Source: Bacteroidota bacterium (GTDB lineage: Bacteria; Bacteroidota; Bacteroidia; Cytophagales; Cyclobacteriaceae). From it: a DNA stretch of 64,000 nucleotides. A program made the position numbers and the translations under genes. Every line of letters begins with the position of its first letter. Positions within the stretch are counted from its first letter, which is position 1. The notes under the pieces are model-generated. The model was given only the letters and a program-made list of their open reading frames with translations. It did not search any database and was not told the origin of the DNA. The DNA is taken from contig JAJRQT010000045.1 of assembly GCA_024280115.1 (NCBI GenBank), forward strand, positions 1-64,000, written 5' to 3'. Shown here in pieces: positions 17,561 to 24,930 of the stretch.

Positions 17561-18583
17561 TTACGCCTCATCTAGTTTCATAAGATCCTGAATATCAATC
17601 ATTCCAATTGCCTTATTATTTTCAGTAACGATAAGTGTATCAACTTGTGAATCTTTAAATAAATTTGAAGCATCAATTAATAGGGCATTTGCTTCTATGG
17701 ATTTTGGCTGTTTTAATTCAAGGTCACCAACTTTTTTATTCACTGACGCTCCTCCTTCTTTTTCGATCATTCTTCTCAAATCTCCATCTGTGAATATACC
17801 TATAGGAGCGCCGGAATTGTCAATAACTGTGGCTGCACCAAATCCACCGACTGTCATTTTCACAAGGCAATCATGGATCGAATCTTCTTTTCTTACTGTT
17901 GGATTTACAGTAGTGATAATATCCTTGACCTGCTGGGTCATTAATCTCGTATGTTCAAAAAACTGTTTAGTCCCCAGTTCAGAAAGGTTGTTTTCTGTCA
18001 ATTGCTTAATAATTTTCCAGGGGGCCGTAATGGTATGTACGCCAACACTTAGGGCATTTCTAAAATGTTCGTTACTTCTTACAGATGAGAACATGATCTT
18101 GGTATCATAACCATAATATTCAACAGTTTGAACACATTTTTCAATTAAATCTATTGCATCATGACCCTGGTCTTGTAATCTGCCAACCAATGGACAAACA
18201 TAGGTTGCTCCCGCAGCCATGGCCATATAAGCTTGCTGAAGGGTATAAACCAAATGTATATTGACTAAAAAATCTTCATCTCTTAACCTCTTGCAAGCTT
18301 TAACACCTTCAATAGAGATAGGGATTTTAAAAACTGTTTTGCTTTTATCAAGTCCGAGTTCGTGTTGTCTTTTAGCTTCCGCAACAATTTCATCAGCAGT
18401 TGATCCCAGGGCTTCTATTTGAAGAACAGGTACAATTTTTGACAATTCAACGATGGTGCCGTCGATATCGGTAATGCCATGACGGTGCATAAATGTTGGC
18501 GTTGTGGTCAGTCCGCTAAGGAAATCAAGTTCAAAAGCTTCCTTAATTTCATTAACATCGGCTGAATCAAGATAAAGTTCCAT
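17561..18583 (-). CDS. Transaldolase/fructose-6-phosphate aldolase fused to CBS pair
   Basis: 340 residues. Residues 1 to about 215 are a TalC/FSA-type aldolase: MELYLDSADVNEIKE, GLTTTPTF and the Schiff-base lysine in FKIPISIEG (Lys86), followed by ATYVCPLVGRLQDQG. Residues about 220-340 form two CBS motifs (VIDNSGAPIGIFTDGDLRRM and LIVTENNKAIGMIDIQDLM) that look like the C-terminus of arabinose-5-phosphate isomerase KdsD. The sugar-isomerase (SIS) domain of KdsD is absent. It sits between kdsA and the KdsC-like gene, so it may feed or regulate the Kdo pathway; the reaction is not known. Ordinary transaldolases of this class lack CBS domains. Confidence 0.82.
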   Translation of the reverse strand: MELYLDSADVNEIKEAFELDFLSGLTTTPTFMHRHGITDIDGTIVELSKIVPVLQIEALGSTADEIVAEAKRQHELGLDKSKTVFKIPISIEGVKACKRLRDEDFLVNIHLVYTLQQAYMAMAAGATYVCPLVGRLQDQGHDAIDLIEKCVQTVEYYGYDTKIMFSSVRSNEHFRNALSVGVHTITAPWKIIKQLTENNLSELGTKQFFEHTRLMTQQVKDIITTVNPTVRKEDSIHDCLVKMTVGGFGAATVIDNSGAPIGIFTDGDLRRMIEKEGGASVNKKVGDLELKQPKSIEANALLIDASNLFKDSQVDTLIVTENNKAIGMIDIQDLMKLDEA

Positions 18584-18622
18584 ATGTTTTTTTAATTTGT
18601 ATCGTGTAATTAAAGATTATTT

Positions 18623-19453
18623 CTATCGATATTGTGTTACAATATTATGAATTTCAATAAGTGGTTTCATAAACTCCTCTAGTTTGCTTACATCCAACTG
18701 GCTTGCAGCATCACATAATGCTTCCGATGGACAGGGATGTGTTTCAATAAACAGTCCGTCAATGCCAGCAGCTATTCCTGCACGTCCGAGTACTTCGAGA
18801 TATTGACGTGCTCCGCCACGCGGGTCTGCACTTGGAATTCCATATTTTCTTATGGAATGCGTTACATCAAAAACGACGGGATATCCCGTTTCCTGTAAAT
18901 GATAAAAACTTCTTGGATCTACCACTAGGTCATTATAACCCAATGTAAAACCCCTTTCGGTCAGAATAATTTGTTTGTTACCAGTAGATTCGATTTTTTT
19001 TACCGGTTTGATCATATTTTCAGGGGCGAGGAATTGACCGTGTTTCAGATTTACTACTTTTCCGCTGTTAGCGGCCTCCAAAACTAATGTAGTTTGCATA
19101 CAAAGGTATGCGGGTATTTGAATAATGTCAAGAACTTCCGCCGCCGCCGCTACCTGTTCAGGGTAGTGCACATCAGATAATATTGAAAACTCAAATTCTT
19201 TCTTTATTCGATCCAGCATTTTCAATCCTTCATCGATTCCGGGGCCCATATAATAAGAGGCATCGCTGCGATTGTCCTTCATAAAGGAAGATTTGTAAAT
19301 GATCGGCACTCCAATGCGCTCTTCTATTCCTTTCAACTCTTCAGCTGTCGTCATCATTACTTTTTCATCTTCGATGACGCAGGGACCGGAGATTAGAAAA
19401 AGCTGGTCTGCGCCGTATTCTATATTTCCTACATTAAATTTCTTATCGCTCAT
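18623..19453 (-). CDS. kdsA: 3-deoxy-8-phosphooctulonate (Kdo-8-P) synthase
   Basis: 276 residues, the usual length. It condenses phosphoenolpyruvate with arabinose-5-phosphate. Visible signatures are LISGPCVIEDE, YKSSFMKDNRSDASYYMGPG, IIQIPAYLCMQT, NLKHGQFLAPENM, FDVTHSIRKYG and GIDGLFIETHPCPSEALCD. KANRSS of the E. coli enzyme is replaced by the SFMKDNRSD variant. It starts 6 bp after the kdsB stop and precedes the transaldolase-CBS gene by 39 bp, in one operon. Confidence 0.95.
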   Translation of the reverse strand: MSDKKFNVGNIEYGADQLFLISGPCVIEDEKVMMTTAEELKGIEERIGVPIIYKSSFMKDNRSDASYYMGPGIDEGLKMLDRIKKEFEFSILSDVHYPEQVAAAAEVLDIIQIPAYLCMQTTLVLEAANSGKVVNLKHGQFLAPENMIKPVKKIESTGNKQIILTERGFTLGYNDLVVDPRSFYHLQETGYPVVFDVTHSIRKYGIPSADPRGGARQYLEVLGRAGIAAGIDGLFIETHPCPSEALCDAASQLDVSKLEEFMKPLIEIHNIVTQYR

Positions 19454-19459
19454 GTGTAA

Positions 19460-20212
19460 TTATAAAATTATCTTTCTGATTCTTTCCAAATCTTCCTGCG
19501 TATCTACCGGAATACTTTGATGTTCGGTTATTCCGATTCGAATACTGCCACCATTTTCAATCCATCTATTTTGTTCAAGCTTCTCTAACTTCTCAAGATT
19601 GGATTGTGGCAAATTGGCAAAATGTTCTAAAACTTTAGCGGTATAACCATACAAACCGAGATGTTTATAAAATGTGGTTTGATCCATCCAATTTTTTCTT
19701 TCTACACCGTGAACGACCGGAATAACTGCCCGGCTGAAATACAGGGCCTTCATATTTTTGTCAAATGTCACAAAAACTTCGCTGTCATTTTCAAGGTCTA
19801 TTGGATTCGTAACCGGTATTACAAGCGTTGCCAGTTCTGTGTTTTTGTCATCAAAGCATTGTTTTAAGGTAATAATTTGTTCGGGATTCAGCATAGGTTC
19901 ATCCCCTTGAATATTTATCACCACATCAAAATCCATGTTATGTATTTTATTGGATTTTTGAAGAGCCTCAAGGCACCTGTTTGTCCCGGTGTTGTGTTCT
20001 CTGGAAGTCATCACCACCTCTCCTCCAAAATCATTTACTGCTGCTATGATTCGCGCATCATCAGTCGCAACGACCACATGCTGCAAGGCAAGTTTTGTTT
20101 TTTCATAAACCCACTGGATCATAGGTTTTCCATTGATATCAACGAGTGGTTTTCCTTCTAACCTTGTGGATCCGTATCGCGCTGGGATAATACCCAAAAA
20201 TTCCATAGACAC
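19460..20212 (-). CDS. kdsB: 3-deoxy-manno-octulosonate cytidylyltransferase
   Basis: 250 residues. It activates Kdo with CTP to CMP-Kdo for transfer to lipid A. The family signature is complete: FLGIIPARYGSTRLEGKPL, ATDDARI, VVINIQGDEPML, LYFSRAVIP, FYKHLGLYGYTAKVLEHF and LEKLEQNRWIENG. The start is either 20212 or two codons later. It is the first gene of the minus-strand Kdo operon and is divergent from kdnA-kdnB. If those two work as predicted, the true substrate is likely 8-amino-Kdo, since the homologue beside kdnAB in Shewanella uses Kdo8N. Confidence 0.94.
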   Translation of the reverse strand: MSMEFLGIIPARYGSTRLEGKPLVDINGKPMIQWVYEKTKLALQHVVVATDDARIIAAVNDFGGEVVMTSREHNTGTNRCLEALQKSNKIHNMDFDVVINIQGDEPMLNPEQIITLKQCFDDKNTELATLVIPVTNPIDLENDSEVFVTFDKNMKALYFSRAVIPVVHGVERKNWMDQTTFYKHLGLYGYTAKVLEHFANLPQSNLEKLEKLEQNRWIENGGSIRIGITEHQSIPVDTQEDLERIRKIIL

Positions 20213-20369
20213 ATCAGCTTTGATTATACCCTGAACAACTCAGGTCAAATTGGAGCGCAAAATAACAAAATTGTTATGTCAATTGAATGGATTTTCTTCA
20301 CTATTAAATTTATTGAGTCGAACTTTTAATAGAAAAAAGATAAATGGTTAATATTGTGCTGAATTTATT

Positions 20370-20390
20370 ACAGGTTCTATTTGAACCTGT
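20370..20390. repeat. Small perfect hairpin
   Basis: ACAGGTTC (20370-20377) and GAACCTGT (20383-20390) form an 8-bp palindrome with a 5-nt centre. It has no T-tract, so an operator is as likely as an RNA hairpin. Confidence 0.6.
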
Positions 20391-20400
20391 CTATAAGATC

Positions 20401-20523
20401 AGAGTTTGTTCAGGATGTTCGAGATTAAGGCTTGTGCAGTTTCTGAAAAACGGAGTTTACGCACGTAAATGAGTTTTTTAGAAACAAGCGTAACGCAGAG
20501 ATCGAACATTATGGACAAACTCT
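20401..20523. repeat. Nested long inverted repeat, cruciform-like element
   Basis: Three nested pairs of arms share one centre. The outer arms are 20401-20424 and 20500-20523 (AGAGTTTGT..ATGTTCGA and its complement, with a few mismatches), the middle arms 20430-20451 and 20473-20489 (GCTTGT..GTTTCT..AAAAC), and the inner arms TTTACG 20456-20461 and CGTAAA 20464-20469. The whole 123-bp unit would fold into one long bulged hairpin ending about 45 bp before kdnA. It may be a dispersed palindromic (REP/MITE-like) element or a leader structure; no copy was seen elsewhere in the window. Confidence 0.8.
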
Positions 20524-20568
20524 ATTTACAAATCCAGATTTTATGTTACAAATATTTAATTCAAGATT

Positions 20569-21762
20569 ATGCCGGGAATGGAAATTTTTGGCGCCGAAGA
20601 GCGCAAAGAAGTAATGGATGTCCTTGAAACGAAGGCATTGTTTCGATATGGACATGAACACATCAGAAAAGGTATGTGGAAAACGGCTGAATTTGAAGCG
20701 GAAGTTCGCAAACAAACCGGCGCAAATTATGCACATGCCGTTTCAAGTGGAACTGCGGCCGTTACAAGCATCATGGCTGCGGCAGGCATTGGGCATGGTG
20801 ATGAAGTAATCGTGCCTCCTTATACATTTGTGGCACCTATTGAAGCAGTTGTGTTGGCTGGAGCATTGCCCGTGTTTGCGGAAATTGATGAAACTCTATG
20901 CCTTAGTCCTGAAGGAATTGAAGCTGTAATCACTCCAAATACAAAGGCGGTGTTGGTGATTCATATGTGTGGTGCCTCTGCTGATCTCGATGGAATTGTA
21001 GAAGTTTATAAAAAGCACAATTTGATATTGCTGGAAGATTGTGGTCAGGCGATGGGTGCGAGCTATAAGGGAAAATCTGTTGGGCTCCACGGGGCAGCAG
21101 GCGCTTTTTCTTTCGATTATTTCAAAATTGCCACCTGTGGAGAGGGAGGTATGACCATCACAAATGATGAAGAAATATATAAAAATCTTGATCATATAAC
21201 TGATCATGGGCATACACATGAGGGAGATAACAGGGGAATGGAAGATCATCATGTGATGGGTTCAAACTTCCGTCTGGGCGAAATGAGTGCAGCGATAGGA
21301 TTGGCACAAATGCGAAAGCTTCCCTGGATTCTGGAGCAAAACAGGAAAAATAAAAAATATATCAAGGACAGATTGAAAGGAATTGATGGACTCACTTTCA
21401 GGAAAATGGAAGATGAATCAGGTGACTCAGCTACCTTTCTGAATTTCTTTGTGCCTACAAAGTCTCAAGCCACAAAACTTTTTATTCAATTGGCTGAAGA
21501 TAGTGTTGGAGGAGTCGCCAACTGGTACACAAATATGTATCACTTCATCAACCAGTGGGATCATATAAAAGAGATGAAATTCCCATCGAAACTTGCTGTC
21601 CATGATCTGGGAGCGCCGCAGGATTACAAAAATCTTTCACTGCCCATTTCAGAAGATGTGATAAGTAGATTAATTTCTGTGGGTATTCAATGCACATGGA
21701 AGGAAGAAGAGTTGGTCGTTTATACTGATAAGCTTGTTGCTTCAATAAATAAAGTACTGTAA
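20569..21762 (+). CDS. kdnA: 8-amino-3,8-dideoxy-manno-octulosonate (Kdo8N) aminotransferase
   Basis: 397 residues, a DegT/DnrJ/EryC1-type PLP aminotransferase. The N-terminus MPGMEIFGAEERKEVMDVL closely resembles KdnA of Shewanella oneidensis as remembered. PLP-binding features are SSGTAAVTS, LLEDCGQAMGA (Asp) and the Schiff-base lysine in SFDYFKIATCGEGG. KdnA transfers an amino group to the C8 aldehyde made by KdnB, giving Kdo8N. The following gene is a clear KdnB, 82 bp downstream, and kdsB is divergent, so the context is the same as in Shewanella. The start at 20569 keeps the conserved N-terminus. Confidence 0.88.
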   Translation: MPGMEIFGAEERKEVMDVLETKALFRYGHEHIRKGMWKTAEFEAEVRKQTGANYAHAVSSGTAAVTSIMAAAGIGHGDEVIVPPYTFVAPIEAVVLAGALPVFAEIDETLCLSPEGIEAVITPNTKAVLVIHMCGASADLDGIVEVYKKHNLILLEDCGQAMGASYKGKSVGLHGAAGAFSFDYFKIATCGEGGMTITNDEEIYKNLDHITDHGHTHEGDNRGMEDHHVMGSNFRLGEMSAAIGLAQMRKLPWILEQNRKNKKYIKDRLKGIDGLTFRKMEDESGDSATFLNFFVPTKSQATKLFIQLAEDSVGGVANWYTNMYHFINQWDHIKEMKFPSKLAVHDLGAPQDYKNLSLPISEDVISRLISVGIQCTWKEEELVVYTDKLVASINKVL

Positions 21763-21844
21763 TTGGGTGGTAAATTTGTAAAATAAAATCAATAATTCAG
21801 TAGCTCAACTGCTATCAAAATCAGAGAAATCAATAGGGGAAAAT

Positions 21845-22924
21845 ATGCATAGAAATTTCAAGAATATAGATAAGGTATGTTTTGGGCGAGGAGCATTCGA
21901 TCAATTGGATGATATACTTGCACCAAAGCGTTCGGAGAATGACAACTTCATGGTATTTATTGTGGATAATTATTTCAAGGGTAAGGAACTTGAAAACAGG
22001 GTTCCTGTCCATGATGAAGATTTAATGTTTTTTGAGGATGTTGATGGTCATGAACCAACCACAGAGCAAGTGGATAGACTTCGGGATGCGATTCTCAAAG
22101 AAAAAGGAATGCCCTCAGGGATCATTGGAATAGGTGGAGGCAGCATCATGGATGTAGCAAAAGCACTTTCACTGATGGTAAATAATGAAGGATCATCTTC
22201 ACTTTACCAGGGGTTAAATTTGGTAAAAAATCCGGGAATTTATCACCTCGGAGTACCCACGATATCCGGAACCGGCGCCGAGTGCTCAATGACTGCAGTA
22301 TTGACCGGACCAGTGAAAAAATTAGGTTTGAAGTGTGATTGGACAGTATTCAACCAGGTGATCCTCGATCCTGATTTAATAACAACTGTTCCAAGAAATC
22401 AGTGGTTTTATACAGGTATGGACTGTTATATTCATTGCATAGAATCCGAAAGCGGTATTTTTTATAATGAATTTTCAAGAGCTTATGGAGACCAGGCTTT
22501 AAAATTGTGCAGGGATGTGTTTACAGGAGAGGGGAGCGGTCAAAATTCGGAGAATAATGAAAAATTGATGATAGCATCTCTGTTTGGGGGTCTGAGCCTT
22601 ACTTATTCAGAAGTGGGTGCTTGCCATGCATTTTCGTATGGACTCTCTTACGTTTTTGGAATGCGTCATGGCATTGCCAACTGCATCGCTTTTAACTATT
22701 TAGAGGAATTTTATGGTGATGCTGTTCAGGAATTTAAGGAAATGGTAGCCTTTCATAATATCAAACTCCCTCAAAATATTTCAGCAGGCTGGTCAGATGA
22801 AGAAATTTCCAAAATGGCAGATGTAGCCTATAATCTCCCACACATGTGGACACATGCCATGGGATATGATTGGGAGAAGAAATTAACCAAAGAGTATTTG
22901 ATGGAGGTTTACAGGAGGATGTGA
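21845..22924 (+). CDS. kdnB: 3-deoxy-manno-octulosonate 8-oxidase
   Basis: 359 residues, an iron/metal-dependent (type III) alcohol dehydrogenase-fold enzyme. The sequence follows Shewanella KdnB closely along its length from memory: FGRGAFDQLDDILAP, GIGGGSIMDVAKALSLM, LGVPTISGTGAE, QWFYTGMDCYIHCIES, GACHAFSYGLSYVFGMRHGIANC and NCIAFNYLEEFY. The metal ligands (Asp, and His residues in DCYIHC and RHGIAN) are present. It oxidises the C8 hydroxyl of Kdo to an aldehyde for KdnA. The stop lies one base from the stop of the convergent DUF4954 gene, leaving no room for a separate terminator. Confidence 0.9.
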   Translation: MHRNFKNIDKVCFGRGAFDQLDDILAPKRSENDNFMVFIVDNYFKGKELENRVPVHDEDLMFFEDVDGHEPTTEQVDRLRDAILKEKGMPSGIIGIGGGSIMDVAKALSLMVNNEGSSSLYQGLNLVKNPGIYHLGVPTISGTGAECSMTAVLTGPVKKLGLKCDWTVFNQVILDPDLITTVPRNQWFYTGMDCYIHCIESESGIFYNEFSRAYGDQALKLCRDVFTGEGSGQNSENNEKLMIASLFGGLSLTYSEVGACHAFSYGLSYVFGMRHGIANCIAFNYLEEFYGDAVQEFKEMVAFHNIKLPQNISAGWSDEEISKMADVAYNLPHMWTHAMGYDWEKKLTKEYLMEVYRRM

Positions 22925-22925
22925 T

Positions 22926-24908
22926 TTATTCCGAATCACTCACAACCATTTGTATAATCTCATCCGCCTTTTGGTTTGTCATTTGAATTTCGGTTTTAAG
23001 TGCAACTACAAATCCATTGTCTTCAAATCGTCCACGGACCTCCTCAAAATCAGCATCTTTTATCAGCTCGTCAGAAGAGATGCCGTAACCAATACGGCTG
23101 TTTGCATCAAATTCTTTTTCTGCATCCTTCAGAATCATATTGTTGAGTTTATTTGATGCAGTTTTCCAGTCTTCAATAATCTGCTTAATCTCCTGAGAAG
23201 TAACAACAGACAAATCGATGCCTCGTCTTTCCTTGAGTATTTGTTTAAAAACTATGGCTTTATTGGCAGCATATTGATTTTGTTGATCCACAAAATAGTC
23301 CTGAAGCTGTCCAAGGGAATTTATATCATCTTTTTTAAGCTTTTGCAATAGTAATTCTAATTGTGTAAATGGCATAAATAATCCCGCAACGTCAAGCCAT
23401 TTGTTGTCTTCTGTCTCTCCAATAGCGGCAACTCTTTCATATAATTCTGAAAAAGGAAGCGGGAATGACAATTTGTCCAATAGCTCAATCATGCCTTCGC
23501 CAAGAAAGACCTGCAGCGCCAATTCGTAATATTTACGACATGTTTTTAGCATGAGCCGATTTATGCTAAGGCCCTTTACGAGTACAACCTTTTTTTCTTT
23601 CGGAGTATTCTGGTAAAGCTCATCCAACTGATCAATGGCTCTAAGTACTTTGTGGATGATGTACGGTGAAAAGAGATCGAATGTGATGCAATCGTACTTC
23701 TCCTTTGATTTTCGCTTGTCACGGGTAGGCCATTTTTGAATATCGCGTTTGGTGCCTACAGTAAATAGATTCATGGCAGGGGTCAGAAAACTTTTACCAT
23801 GCTCTTCATTAATGTATGAAAAAGGAAAATCGCTTGCGTCAAAATTATTGCTGTGTTTACCCATGACCACAGAATAAGGCCCTACTCTTGACGGCCAAAG
23901 GAGATAGGAGAAAGATCCTGTTTTGCTGCCTCGCTCCACAATTCCCTGGTGAATAGGCCCTAGCTTATACATATGATTGCTTTGGTTAGTGCCACTACCC
24001 GCATTAAAAAAGGAGTACAACCCGGTGATCATCAAGGTTGACTTGTGATGAGTTACCGTATATGGACCGGCAAAGATACTGCAGGCTTCACCATGGAAAC
24101 ATTCTGAATTGGCAAAAAATACGGAGTTTTCACCCGAAAATTGTTTACCGATCTGTACGCTCTGCCCAACAAAACACCTGTCAAGTATAGCTCCTTCTGT
24201 AACGCTGGATCCTTCCTGGATGATAAAGTGGTTGGCGGAAACGGAGGTTCCAATTTTCGTAACTGCTTGAATGGATGACAGAATCGTTCCTTCTTCGAGA
24301 TTTTGTACACCTATCAATTGAGCGCCTTCGCCGATATTTACATTTTTGATGGAAGTACAATTCAGGATAACAACATGTGGATCAATTGTTCCTTTTGTGC
24401 TTTTTTTAGTTTCTGAATAAGCGACAATTAAATCCTGTAGCTTTGTAATTGCATTCATGTCGTGGCGACATTGTACTATTAACCAGGCTGCCTGGGCAGA
24501 AAGTTTATCGTAAATTGGAAGTGTCCTTCCTCCGGCTTCATTAAGTGCCTCAACTTCTGTCCCGTTGCCGAAGGTCGTCGAACCATTCACTGATAACAAA
24601 CCGATATCTTCCAGGATGCAGTTGTCGCCAATATTATAGTTTTCCAGATGCTTCACATTTCCTATTCCCACGTGATCTCCTATCTGACAATTGACAATCA
24701 GCGAATTATAAATTCCTGTCTTCTCGTCTTTGTCATCTTTAGATTCACGACTAAGGATTCCAAGTGTATTGATGCCTTCAAAAGTAGCATGCCAAATCAG
24801 GTCTGGCGTGAAAGCTTCTTTGACTTCAATATTCATCCAATCATCAGCATGGCATCCCTGTTGCTCAAGGATGTGTATTTCTTCAGGAGTTAGTTTTCGA
24901 AATTTCAC
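22926..24908 (-). CDS. DUF4954-family left-handed beta-helix protein
   Basis: 660 residues. The first two thirds contain hexapeptide-like turns typical of a left-handed beta helix (for example IGDHVGIGNVKHLENYNIGDNCILEDIG and ILDRCFVGQSVQIGKQ split across several coils), as in acyltransferases such as LpxA. The stretch GLYSFFNAGSGTNQSNHMYKLGPIHQG is a conserved landmark of DUF4954 as remembered. The C-terminal third is helical and charged. No catalytic role is established for the family. It lies 22 bp after the acyl-CoA synthetase gene and may share its transcript. Confidence 0.8.
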   Translation of the reverse strand: MKFRKLTPEEIHILEQQGCHADDWMNIEVKEAFTPDLIWHATFEGINTLGILSRESKDDKDEKTGIYNSLIVNCQIGDHVGIGNVKHLENYNIGDNCILEDIGLLSVNGSTTFGNGTEVEALNEAGGRTLPIYDKLSAQAAWLIVQCRHDMNAITKLQDLIVAYSETKKSTKGTIDPHVVILNCTSIKNVNIGEGAQLIGVQNLEEGTILSSIQAVTKIGTSVSANHFIIQEGSSVTEGAILDRCFVGQSVQIGKQFSGENSVFFANSECFHGEACSIFAGPYTVTHHKSTLMITGLYSFFNAGSGTNQSNHMYKLGPIHQGIVERGSKTGSFSYLLWPSRVGPYSVVMGKHSNNFDASDFPFSYINEEHGKSFLTPAMNLFTVGTKRDIQKWPTRDKRKSKEKYDCITFDLFSPYIIHKVLRAIDQLDELYQNTPKEKKVVLVKGLSINRLMLKTCRKYYELALQVFLGEGMIELLDKLSFPLPFSELYERVAAIGETEDNKWLDVAGLFMPFTQLELLLQKLKKDDINSLGQLQDYFVDQQNQYAANKAIVFKQILKERRGIDLSVVTSQEIKQIIEDWKTASNKLNNMILKDAEKEFDANSRIGYGISSDELIKDADFEEVRGRFEDNGFVVALKTEIQMTNQKADEIIQMVVSDSE

Positions 24909-24930
24909 AATTGTTTTATTAAATGATTAT

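Larger units (their letters stand above)
20213..20568. other. Divergent intergenic region between kdsB and kdnA
   Basis: The 356 bp must hold the promoters of both Kdo operons. It contains a small hairpin (20370-20390) and a long nested inverted repeat (20401-20523). On the minus strand TTATTTTG about 50 bp before kdsB resembles a -7 box with one mismatch. No small reading frame was supported. Confidence 0.5.
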
